Assembly: GCA_963921335.3 (NCBI GenBank)
Contig: CAWUFC020000001.1
Coordinates: forward strand, 310,001-374,000
DNA from: CAWUFC02 sp963921335
GTDB taxonomy: Bacteria; Pseudomonadota; Gammaproteobacteria; Pseudomonadales; Halieaceae
Direction of reading: 5' to 3'
Length of the DNA stretch: 64,000 bases
Numbering within the stretch: the stretch's first letter is position 1; the number at the start of each line of letters is the position of its first letter. Positions 56,401 to 64,000 of the stretch are shown one piece after another. The notes under the pieces were generated by a model. The model was not told the DNA's origin. It made no database searches and saw only the letters and a program-made list of their open reading frames with translations. Made by a program: the position numbers and the translations under genes.

Positions 56401-59400
56401 CTGCAATGCATTACCAGCCAGATCAATGACATCACCGCCATCGTATCCAACTATGCGCAGGTTCGGATCGCTGGCATCAGCGGCTGTGATGGTATAGCTG
56501 GCAGTCATCACAGTGCCATCTGCAGGCGCTGTAAAGGTCACCTCTGAACCATTGCTGAGCGTGACAGTAAAGCTGGTTCCGGCAGCCACGGCTTCCGACA
56601 TGGTAGCGTCAGCCGTGATGGTGTCTCCTACGCCGTATGTGCCACTAGGCACTGTCGCAGCAAATCCGAGAACCGTTGGCGCTTCGGTATCAATCGTGAC
56701 ATCGAGCGATGTAGACAGCGGCGACGTATTGCCGGCATCATCTTCTATCGAAGCGGTGAAAGAGTACAGTCCGTCTGTCGCTAAATCAGTGGATGTAATC
56801 TCCACAAACCCATTACTGATGTCCGTTGCCGTCAATACCACGCTGCCTACCTGGCTTGCATTGGCATAGAGCACCACTGTATCTCCCACTACAGGGTCGG
56901 AAGCGTCTCCAGGTGCAGTCCAACCAACCCTTATGGTTGGGGTAGAATCAAATGTCAGATCATCGGCCGATAGCACACCACTGTCAGAGCTAACTACCAG
57001 ATCCACATTCGGTTGCACAGGTGCAACCTCATCCAGATCGGTCACATTGATCGTTATAGTTTGGGTCGCAGTATTGCCTGCTTCGTCGGTAGCCGTTACT
57101 ACGATCTCGTAGCTGTTATCGGCATTAGAGTCCGCGGGCAGTTCGTAATCCGGATTTGCGACAAATACGATGTTGTCAGTACCGTCGATATTGAATGCCG
57201 CCTGGTCAGCACCACCTGTGATTGCGAAAGTGATGTCACCGCCAGTGCTGACATCGTCGTTGGCCTCCAGCGCCAGGACAGGATTACCCGCTCCGAAGTT
57301 TTCTTCGACCGATACTGAACTTGGGCTTGTTATAGAAGGCGCGTTCTCATCAGCATCATTGACAAAAACGGTGATCAGCTGAGAATCGGTGTTGCCGTCA
57401 GGGTCAGTAACAGTCACCTCTACCTGATAGGAAGTCTGGCTCTCGAAATCTGCGGCTGAGTTAAGGGTAAGTGCACCGGTAGCGGGATCAATACCAAACG
57501 CCGTCTCATCTGAGCCGCCGCTGATGCTATAGGTTAGATCAGCAGCCGCATTGTCGGGATCCGTAGCGGTTACGGTTGTGACTGAAGTATCACCCTCGTC
57601 GATAAAGACTGTAGCCGTGGTTCCGGTTGATGGTGTTTGGATCGCGGGGTCGCCACTCACCGTCACATTCACCGTCACCGTCGTCTCGAACCCATCCGAG
57701 TCCGTCACGACAACCGTGAAGCTGTCACTGCCACTAAAACCAGCATTCGGCGTGTACGTGTAACCACCCGTGTTCGGGTTAAAGCCGCTGATCACGCCGT
57801 TCGTCGGTCCCGTGCCCTGCTGATACGCGCCCGTACCATCGATGCCATCCGCATCCGTCACACCCAGCGACGACTCAACCAACGGCGTATCTTCGCCCGT
57901 GCTCTTCGCGATCGGATTCGGCGTCGCAGCGCCATCATCAACCGCATTCACCGTCACCGTCACCGACGCCGTATCACTGCCGCCCTGGCCATCACTGATC
58001 ACGTACGTGATCGTATCCGTGCCGTTAAAGTCAGCATTCGGCGTGTAAGACAGCGTCCCATCTCCATTCACCGACACGCTGCCACTCACAGCACTCGCAC
58101 TCGTCACACTTAACGTGCCACCATCAGAGTCGCTGTCATTCGACAACACATCGATTGTCACCGGCGTGTCTTCAGACGTGCTCGCAACATCATCAACCGC
58201 ATCCGGTAAGTCGTTGGTGCCCGTCACCGTAATGGTGATCGTCGCCGGCGCACTCACGCCACCGAGGTTGTCACTCGCCGTGTACGTGAAGGTCACGTCA
58301 CGCGTCGCACCCGCCGCAAGGTCGTCGAAGTCGCTGCCAGGATCGAAGCTGTAGCTGCCATCGTTGTTGAACGTCAGGCTGCCTTCGGCAACATTCGCAA
58401 CCAGCGCGTAGCCGTTCGCATCAATCGTGCCGTCAACGTCACTCGCCGCCGGTACGCTATCGTTCAGAACCGTCTCTTCATTCGTGCCAACCAACTCCGC
58501 TTGCGCAACCGGTAAGTCGTTGGTGCCCGTCACCGTAATGGTGATCGTCGCCGGCGCACTCACGCCACCGAGGTTGTCACTCGCCGTGTACGTGAAGGTC
58601 ACGTCACGCGTCGCACCCGCCGCAAGGTCGTCGAAGTCGCTGCCAGGATCGAAGCTGTAGCTGCCATCGTTGTTGAACGTCAGGCTGCCTTCGGCAACAT
58701 TCGCAACCAGCGCGTAGCCGTTCGCATCAATCGTGCCGTCAACGTCACTCGCCGCCGGTACGCTATCGTTCAGAACCGTCTCTTCATTCGTGCCAACCAA
58801 CTCCGCTTGCGCAACCGGTAAGTCGTTGGTGCCCGTCACCGTAATGGTGATCGTCGCCGGCGCACTCACGCCACCGAGGTTGTCACTCGCCGTGTACGTG
58901 AAGGTCACGTCACGCGTCGCACCCGCCGCAAGGTCGTCGAAGTCGCTGCCAGGATCGAAGCTGTAGCTGCCATCGTTGTTGAACGTCAGGCTGCCTTCGG
59001 CAACATTCGCAACCAGCGCGTAGCCGTTCGCATCAATCGTGCCGTCAACGTCACTCGCCGCCGGTACGCTATCGTTCAGAACCGTCTCTTCATTCGTGCC
59101 AACCAACTCCGCTTGCGCAACCGGTAAGTCGTTCTCTGGATTAACATCGATCGTAATCGTATTCGCGCTGACGCTATCCGTCGTGCCATCGTTAACCGTG
59201 AAATCAAAATTCGCATAGCCAGCACCATTGGCGTTCTCAGCTGGCGTAAACAACAGCTTGTTGATATCGGCAACTGCAACAATAAATGGATAACCACCAA
59301 TGGGATTGCTGTCATACGTCAGCGTACCCGCGCTCGGCGCCGCCTGGATCTCAATCGACACAAGGCTGTCGCCGATATCAACGTCACTAAAGCCAAAATC

Positions 59401-62400
59401 GCCCGCAACAAACGTCAGCGGATCATCCTCATCCGTCGTCAGCGTATTATCAGCGGCCGTCGGTGGATTATTAACATCAACAACACTAATCGTCGCCGTC
59501 GCCAATGTCCCCGACGAATCCCCATCACCATCATCGACAACAACGGTGATCGTGCGATCCACTTCATCCGGATTGCTTAAGGTATTATCAAACGTAATCG
59601 CCTTGATAGCCGTCTCATAATCAGCCAGCGACGCGCTACCGGTCAGCACAATTTTGGAGCTGTTCGACTGAACTAGATCTACGGTAATACCAGCGGGCAA
59701 ACTTCCTGCAGCCAGAGCATCGCCATCCTGACTATTAGTCAGGGTAATCGTTGCGCCTTCGAGATTGGTGTCATCGGCATCGGTAATGGTGACGTCGGTA
59801 TCGCCAATCGAAATGGGCGAGTCACCCTCTGTAAAGGTGGCGCTGTAATCATTAAGAAGTGAGCCGGAGCTATCGTCACCATCAAGATCAATAACAGGCG
59901 CATCGGCTACGGCATCAACATCGATGGTAATGGTATTAGCAACCAGGCTCTCCAAGGAGCCATCGCTGACTGTAAAGTCGAACGTGGCGTAACCCGCACC
60001 ATTAGCATTCTCAGCCGGGGTGAAAAGTAGCTTGCTGATATCCGCTGCAGCAACAACAAAAGGATAGCCACCTATCGGGTTGCCATCATAAGTCAGAGTA
60101 CCGGCGCTCGGTGCGCCCTGAATTTCAATCGATGCCAGCGTATCGCCGGTATCCGGGTCATTAAAGCTAAAGTCGCCTGCAACAAATGTGAGCGCTACAT
60201 CTTCGTTGGTATTAAGCGTTTTATCTGCAGCTGTCGGTGCGTCATTAACTCCATTGACTGTGATGGTTACCGTAGCCGTCGCGGTTTCGCCAAGAACATC
60301 GGTAACGGTATAAATGAAGGCATCCGTGTCGGAATCACCTGCACCGAGGGAATCAAACGCACCACTAGGATCATAGGTATAAGAACCATCACTGAACACG
60401 GTGACGCTACCGCCCGCATCGGTGGTAATGGAGATGGAATTCGCCGGATCACCCGCATCAGGCTCAGTCATGGTATTGGAGGTGCCAGTGCCACCGCCGG
60501 TGTCGCCATTAGCACCGGATACATACAAGTGGTTGGCCACCTGCATAAAGGCGCCGGCTACGCTGGCGCTGGAATCACCCGGCGTGCCTGCGCTCAGGGC
60601 GCTATCGTGTACCCGGATAATGGAGTACTCACCCAGGAAGTTACTAGGAGAGCCTAGCAGCGAGTGATCGCCGCCGCCCAGGGTGCCGGTCGTTGTGCCC
60701 AGCCCAGGATTATCCCCATCGCTCCAGTTACTGAAGTTGACCGTGTCGGTGCCTGTCTTGCCGCCCACCGCCAACATCGGGTCACCGCCGCTGTCGCCAC
60801 CATTCACATGCAATGCGATCTGATTGCCGGCCGGGTCCAGCACCACGGCTACCTGAATAAATTCAGCAGTGGGGTCGAGGCTGCCAATGTCGTAAGTCAC
60901 CTGACCTTCATCGCCGCCATCACCAACAAAATAGAGCGTCAGCTGGTCATTGCCCACCTCGGGGGTATAGGTCAGTGTAAATCCGTTACTGTTAGAACCG
61001 GATTCATAAATGATGTACTCGGTGCCATTGCTAACCGAGCCCCCATCGGCCTGAAACCAAAACTCAAAGGTGGTTGCTTCATCGGTCAGGTCTGAATCGG
61101 GGCCACCGGTGTAATCGGCATAATCGTCGGTACCGTCAGCACCGCCGGCAATGTTGTACGACTTGGCAGAATCGATACCCGGATAGTTGGTTTTCGGGTT
61201 TGAGTTGGGGTTTTGCCCGAAGCCAAACGCATACTCAACCGAAGTGCCCTCTTCATCTTCGTAGATAGTATTGGGCGCTGTATCTTCCGAGGGATTAAAG
61301 CGCGAAATCAGGTCATAACTGCTGGTACCAGGCAAGCCCACATCGTTGCCCAATATGCCTTCGGCGGAAACCGTCAGTGTGTCGTCCGCATCCACAGAGC
61401 CAACGTCGGGGCTAGCCACCACCACGTTCACAGTATCAACGGTTAACTCAACCGTCTGTACGCCGCTGTTATCCTTGTCCTGCCCACCGCCCTGGGCAGT
61501 AATCGTGATGTGATAATCGGTTGCTGTTGGACTGCCAGACAGCGGCGGCGGCACGTCCAGCGCATTCCAGTCGATCTGCCAGGTATCGGTACCAATGTTG
61601 GTGAAGCCATTCTGCCCCAATGTGAACGTGCCCAGGAAGCTACCTTCACCATCAAACGGCCCGTTAGTAAAAATTGAAAAGATCAGCGTCTCGGTACCCG
61701 CCTCATCATAGGTACCGGTAATAATCGGCGTTTCTGTGGCGGTCACCTGAGGCACAACCGTGGGCGTACCCAGCTCAGTAATAACCAGCTCAGATGCTGT
61801 ACTGTCGGTTGCGGTGCCCGCTGGAGGCGTCAGGCCATTATCATCCTGAACAAACACACTGACGTCGTAGGTCTGGCCGCCCTCAAGCTCCGCGTCGGTC
61901 AATACGGTAGACAAATCCAGTGACCAGGTGCCTGCACCAAGGTCAACTGATATTTCAGAAAGCGTAGAAGGGGCAGACTGCAAACCATTGCTTTCATAGG
62001 TCTTTCCGTTCACGGTAACCTGCAGCACCTCGACGACAGTGCCGTCAAAGGTACCGGTAATGGTCGGCTCGGTATTGTAGGTGGTCTGGGAATCGACGGT
62101 TGGCTCTGCGACAAAGCCCACAATATTCAGCTCAACAACACCCTCAACAGGCGAGGCATCGCCGTCGTCGATTGTGTAGGTGAAATCAGGAATCTCACCG
62201 TCACCGCTATAGGGCGAGGTCGGCGCAATGTACTCCAAGGCCAACAACTCGGCAGCCGTCAGGGTCTGGCCGTTGGTCAGCGCAGTATTGGTGCCACTCT
62301 TAACAATTTTACCTTCATTGTTTGAAGGGTCAGGCGCCTGGGTGATGGTAATAAGTATCTCATCCCCGCCTTCGCCGGGGTCGGTGTTGTCCTTGTCGAA

Positions 62401-64000
62401 CTCGCCACCGGGCGAAGTTGCTCCGGGGAACGGCGCCACCAAGCCTATGGCTGTGGCGGAATCATCAATCGAGACACAGACTTCGCCATCGGCCGCAACC
62501 GGGGCGTCATTAACGCCTTCAATAATGACTGTTAAGGTCGCACTGCTGGTGTTGTTGAAGACATCTTCAACGGTATAGTCAATTTGGTCCGTGGCCGTGT
62601 CGCCCACGTTAAGGGCATCAAACAGGCCTGGGGTATAACCATTGGGATCGTAACTGTAGCTACCGTCGCTGAAGACGATAAATTTGCCACCGTTGTTACC
62701 CTCAACCTCAATAAAGCCTGGTGCCGCCAAATCGCCCGCCGGCAACTGGGTAATTGTTCCACTGTCGGCAGTCGATGACACATCGGTCACCCGAAAGTGA
62801 TCGGCAACCGCGCCGAAATTATTACCTACTTCGCTGGTGGCTGTGCCAAAGCTCAGGGCACCGTCGTAAATCCGAACAATGGCAATCTCACCCACAAAGC
62901 TGTTCGCAGGTTCGTTGCTGCCACCCACGTCATCCGATGTTGCGGGCAAACCGCCCAGGGTCATGTTGTTGGTGCCCGACCAGTCCATGCTCGAAACAGG
63001 CGCATCGGACTGATCTGTCACCTCTACCCATTCGCGGGTGCTCTCGGCAATAGCGCCCACAACCAGGTCAATATTTCCAGTGCCCGTGTTAAACACGGCT
63101 GTCACCTGAATAAACTCTTTGGTGGGGTCCACACCCGCGGGCAAGTCTACAGACAGGTTACGGGGGGTGCCCTCAGTGAGATTACCGTCATCGTTCTCAA
63201 AATTAAGGCTAACTGTATCGGCGCCGCTACTGCTGTAGGTATAAGTAAGATTAAAGCCGCCATTGGTACCGCCACCGCTAGTTTCGCGTCCGCCGGCCTC
63301 GAAAAACAGGTACTCTTGGCCATCAGTGATGTTGTCAGGATCGGGTTTAATCCAAAACTCAAAACTCCGATCCTGTTCTGTTTCAGCATCGCTGTAATCA
63401 ACCGTCGAATCAGCCGTTAGGCCGCCATTAAAGTAGTAGCTTTCGGTAATACCGGGGAAGTTACTGTCTGCCGCGATCTTGTCCTGCGCAGACGAGAACT
63501 GCCAGTTCTGCGCTGTGAACGGGTCTACCCAAAGTACATTGTTGCCAAGGTCATCCGCAGCAACGTTTTCACTTTCGAGGTCGCTGTCAACGCTGCCGAC
63601 AAAATTAAAGTCGTTGGTTAGGAGGCCGTCGGCAGGCACTGTGTTCTCGGCAGCCGTTGAATCTTCAATGACTATCAGCGCGTCGTTTTCGGCGGTTTCA
63701 AACAGGCTGGTATTAACAATCAGCGTGCCTGCGCCAGCAAAGGTGTTGCCGCCGCCTGTGCTGGTCGGCGTCAGGGTGTAGGTATCTTCATCAACAGTAA
63801 TACCGGCCGCAGCCAGGTCCAGCGTCCAGTTACCGTTGCCATCACTGGTGAACCCTGTGTCGGAATTAACGGTATAGGGGCCATAATCTGTTGTACCGTC
63901 AATCAGCAGCGTTAAGGTGGCACCGTTGGCCTCGTCGAAGGTACCGGTCAGCACCGGCTGTTGATTAATGGTGGTCAGGTCATCGGCGATAGGTTCATCG
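53428..64000 (-). CDS. Giant repetitive surface protein (VCBS/cadherin-like, LamG domains), 5' end beyond window
   Basis: More than 3,520 residues in one uninterrupted frame that is still open at the right edge. From the N-terminal side: Ig-like repeats (VLTGTFDEANG), a LamG/concanavalin-like domain (about 63540-62850), VCBS-type repeats (SDGSYSYDPNG ... VNDAPVA), a second LamG domain (about 61315-60590), many cadherin-like/VCBS repeats including three identical 102-residue copies, Ig-like Big/bacterial repeats, a (EPEPEPVT)n linker, a Gly-rich segment and two dystroglycan-like cadherin repeats (PLPQYVDFDPETMTFEVDG). It ends in an acidic tail with a short amphipathic helix (RIEQLLEDIRNLFT). 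No RTX nonapeptides seen. Likely a secreted or cell-surface adhesin exported by the genes downstream. Confidence 0.88.
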   Translation of the reverse strand, partial: DEPIADDLTTINQQPVLTGTFDEANGATLTLLIDGTTDYGPYTVNSDTGFTSDGNGNWTLDLAAAGITVDEDTYTLTPTSTGGGNTFAGAGTLIVNTSLFETAENDALIVIEDSTAAENTVPADGLLTNDFNFVGSVDSDLESENVAADDLGNNVLWVDPFTAQNWQFSSAQDKIAADSNFPGITESYYFNGGLTADSTVDYSDAETEQDRSFEFWIKPDPDNITDGQEYLFFEAGGRETSGGGTNGGFNLTYTYSSSGADTVSLNFENDDGNLTEGTPRNLSVDLPAGVDPTKEFIQVTAVFNTGTGNIDLVVGAIAESTREWVEVTDQSDAPVSSMDWSGTNNMTLGGLPATSDDVGGSNEPANSFVGEIAIVRIYDGALSFGTATSEVGNNFGAVADHFRVTDVSSTADSGTITQLPAGDLAAPGFIEVEGNNGGKFIVFSDGSYSYDPNGYTPGLFDALNVGDTATDQIDYTVEDVFNNTSSATLTVIIEGVNDAPVAADGEVCVSIDDSATAIGLVAPFPGATSPGGEFDKDNTDPGEGGDEILITITQAPDPSNNEGKIVKSGTNTALTNGQTLTAAELLALEYIAPTSPYSGDGEIPDFTYTIDDGDASPVEGVVELNIVGFVAEPTVDSQTTYNTEPTITGTFDGTVVEVLQVTVNGKTYESNGLQSAPSTLSEISVDLGAGTWSLDLSTVLTDAELEGGQTYDVSVFVQDDNGLTPPAGTATDSTASELVITELGTPTVVPQVTATETPIITGTYDEAGTETLIFSIFTNGPFDGEGSFLGTFTLGQNGFTNIGTDTWQIDWNALDVPPPLSGSPTATDYHITITAQGGGQDKDNSGVQTVELTVDTVNVVVASPDVGSVDADDTLTVSAEGILGNDVGLPGTSSYDLISRFNPSEDTAPNTIYEDEEGTSVEYAFGFGQNPNSNPKTNYPGIDSAKSYNIAGGADGTDDYADYTGGPDSDLTDEATTFEFWFQADGGSVSNGTEYIIYESGSNSNGFTLTYTPEVGNDQLTLYFVGDGGDEGQVTYDIGSLDPTAEFIQVAVVLDPAGNQIALHVNGGDSGGDPMLAVGGKTGTDTVNFSNWSDGDNPGLGTTTGTLGGGDHSLLGSPSNFLGEYSIIRVHDSALSAGTPGDSSASVAGAFMQVANHLYVSGANGDTGGGTGTSNTMTEPDAGDPANSISITTDAGGSVTVFSDGSYTYDPSGAFDSLGAGDSDTDAFIYTVTDVLGETATATVTITVNGVNDAPTAADKTLNTNEDVALTFVAGDFSFNDPDTGDTLASIEIQGAPSAGTLTYDGNPIGGYPFVVAAADISKLLFTPAENANGAGYATFDFTVSDGSLESLVANTITIDVDAVADAPVIDLDGDDSSGSLLNDYSATFTEGDSPISIGDTDVTITDADDTNLEGATITLTNSQDGDALAAGSLPAGITVDLVQSNSSKIVLTGSASLADYETAIKAITFDNTLSNPDEVDRTITVVVDDGDGDSSGTLATATISVVDVNNPPTAADNTLTTDEDDPLTFVAGDFGFSDVDIGDSLVSIEIQAAPSAGTLTYDSNPIGGYPFIVAVADINKLLFTPAENANGAGYANFDFTVNDGTTDSVSANTITIDVNPENDLPVAQAELVGTNEETVLNDSVPAASDVDGTIDANGYALVANVAEGSLTFNNDGSYSFDPGSDFDDLAAGATRDVTFTYTASDNLGGVSAPATITITVTGTNDLPVAQAELVGTNEETVLNDSVPAASDVDGTIDANGYALVANVAEGSLTFNNDGSYSFDPGSDFDDLAAGATRDVTFTYTASDNLGGVSAPATITITVTGTNDLPVAQAELVGTNEETVLNDSVPAASDVDGTIDANGYALVANVAEGSLTFNNDGSYSFDPGSDFDDLAAGATRDVTFTYTASDNLGGVSAPATITITVTGTNDLPDAVDDVASTSEDTPVTIDVLSNDSDSDGGTLSVTSASAVSGSVSVNGDGTLSYTPNADFNGTDTITYVISDGQGGSDTASVTVTVNAVDDGAATPNPIAKSTGEDTPLVESSLGVTDADGIDGTGAYQQGTGPTNGVISGFNPNTGGYTYTPNAGFSGSDSFTVVVTDSDGFETTVTVNVTVSGDPAIQTPSTGTTATVFIDEGDTSVTTVTATDPDNAAADLTYSISGGSDETAFGIDPATGALTLNSAADFESQTSYQVEVTVTDPDGNTDSQLITVFVNDADENAPSITSPSSVSVEENFGAGNPVLALEANDDVSTGGDITFAITGGADQAAFNIDGTDNIVFVANPDYELPADSNADNSYEIVVTATDEAGNTATQTITINVTDLDEVAPVQPNVDLVVSSDSGVLSADDLTFDSTPTIRVGWTAPGDASDPVVGDTVVLYANASQVGSVVLTATDISNGFVEITSTDLATDGLYSFTASIEDDAGNTSPLSTSLDVTIDTEAPTVLGFAATVPSGTYGVGDTITADATMSEAVAAGTSFTVTLSNGSEVTFTAPADGTVMTASYTITAADASDPNLRIVGYDGGDVIDLAGNALQPVTGTSTISAGAPIVVDTTGPIQPEVDLVSTSDTGISDTDDITADDTPTFRVTWVAPGDERDPQVGDTVSISVDGGAPTAVVLDATDITNGYVEYTPVVALPDGDYTITAQITDNEGNASLVSDDLDVLIDTLNPTVAPTVDSMGPTSDTTPEITGSVTLDIGEVLEVEVNGVVYRTTDSSASLVVTGNTWTLQIPNDDALVENTYEVTATVRDLAGNFTVDSTSDELTIDLTPPDQPTVDPQPVLSPTATPIISGTVGVLETEDVMTVTVSDGTATRIYEEGVDTELFVDGAGGWTLTIPGEDALPDGEYDVTVSVTDEAGNTAIDPTSQELLVDSTAPLFADQTMTFVEGRPASSVFAQIELNDVAGITDFAIKWPDGTLDSVDELSLITIDRDGNISFTAQGALSDWNDFGVGDDSRTVVIMATDAFGRTAEANITLAVTPAAVVLPPAPAPVEPEPEPVTEPEPEPVTEPEPEPVTEPEPEPVTEPEPEPVTEPEPEPEPVEPVPEPEPEPTPAPSPAPVTPTVPQPDPSPAPEPGPEPAPSPEPSTEIPPTVIDPETLVPDAPDSPASGPDGQDGFIGGGGQDQRDGGGDGGVLSNIGDAVDAIEDTADILWNIVDDRLRLGANLEDQPVVADGETQLTLPEDTFTHDDPFAQIEIEATMADGGALPAYVEYDQDSQTFIVDGEAASAAGVKEISVQLVGTADDGETASGTFTIEVLEGAEEAVAEETAPAAEGNEGISGEDSTAAEDASGFAGAGQLDEASGDTAAAPPTEAAPAPEAEASEPAALEEQAIRLAVTLDDQRVLTEGVSTIALPTNTFEHTDPQEIILIEATQADGSPLPQYVDFDPETMTFEVDGPEAAAAGKAQVEVLLVGEDRAGNSASGYFVIVLEDAEERVEPGIVETAPAQQGEADPDSPENAEAQVEDGVPVETEEQEAAADEQDDSETAQAAPEGKENLDVQLQQASRYNLVDRIEQLLEDIRNLFT
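54893..55036 (-). repeat. 24-bp tandem repeat encoding EPEPEPVT
   Basis: The unit recurs with a 24-base period (accggttcgg starts at 54917, 54941, 54965, 54989 and 55013) and encodes a Pro/Glu-rich linker in the giant protein, perhaps an extended stalk. Copy number is likely variable between strains. Confidence 0.9.
58203..59120 (-). repeat. Three identical 306-bp tandem repeats in the giant protein gene
   Basis: Copies at 58203-58508, 58509-58814 and 58815-59120 look identical at the nucleotide level and encode three 102-residue VCBS/cadherin-like domains (VAQAELVGTNEETVLNDS ...). A further 13 bases of the unit follow at 59121-59133. Other repeats in the gene have diverged, so this array is recent or kept uniform by gene conversion. 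Confidence 0.93.

Noticed and set aside
58115..58966. Repeated + strand open frames (MPSTSLAAGT...)
   Set aside because: They are shadows of the three identical 306-bp repeats in the giant protein gene on the other strand.
53428..64000. RTX adhesin call for the giant protein
   Set aside because: No GGxGxDxUx nonapeptide repeats could be found in the visible C-terminal part.

Overview
The window reads as chromosomal DNA of a marine-type gammaproteobacterium, perhaps of the Halieaceae/Cellvibrionales kind. This is inferred from gene content and order (efp-epmA, serB next to an AhpA/YtjB-like gene, typA-thiI, ntrB-ntrC, secB-grxC-yibN-gpmI-envC-ctpA-yibQ, hisBHAF, mutY-yggX) and from fairly GC-rich coding DNA; no marker here fixes the species. 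Coding density is very high, many neighbouring genes overlap by 4 bases, and most of the window is housekeeping.

Layout. 1-5418: a tandem duplication with a 3312-bp unit, holding an EamA transporter, an NhaC-type antiporter and a thioesterase twice, and a FAN1-like nuclease gene cut at the junction. 5391-8945: epmA, efp and a PilZ-like gene with a poly-G frameshift. 8956-18636: serB, a membrane protein with a cyclase-like domain, parC, a cNMP-binding protein, a SlyD-like FKBP, an ElaA-like acetyltransferase, a PQQ-type dehydrogenase with a c-heme site, dtd and pip. 18664-25616: typA, thiI, a DUF4124 protein and ntrBC, with two NtrC-type sites and a strong sigma-54 promoter; glnA, usual at this spot, is absent. 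25626-32354: trmL, secB, grxC, yibN, gpmI, envC, ctpA, yibQ. 32351-36579: hisF, hisA, hisH, hisB, then mutY and yggX. 36586-36887: tRNA-Phe with its promoter and repeated copies of its 3' end. 36887-47521: DUF2891 and DUF1653 proteins, an NhaP-type antiporter with a cNMP domain, an NDH-SelD fusion with selU/mnmH, a GAF/HD-GYP protein, rdgC and a glyoxalase-like gene.

47524-64000 is the most unusual part. It is a minus-strand block encoding a giant surface protein of more than 3,500 residues (its start lies beyond the right edge), a TolC-family outer-membrane lipoprotein, a short HlyD-like adaptor, a GAF-TM-HlyD adaptor and a PqqD-like/M50 site-2-protease/HlyD fusion. It looks like an envelope-spanning export or processing apparatus for the giant protein, but there is no ABC ATPase in the visible block and no RTX repeats near the giant protein's C-terminus, so it is not a textbook type I system. 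The tolC-like gene has an in-frame TAA and the GAF adaptor gene has two 1-base frameshifts, so the apparatus is either decaying in this strain or the sequence has local errors.

Limits: all calls come from reading motifs, frames and gene order by eye. No homology search was run, and family names are from recognition of sequence patterns.
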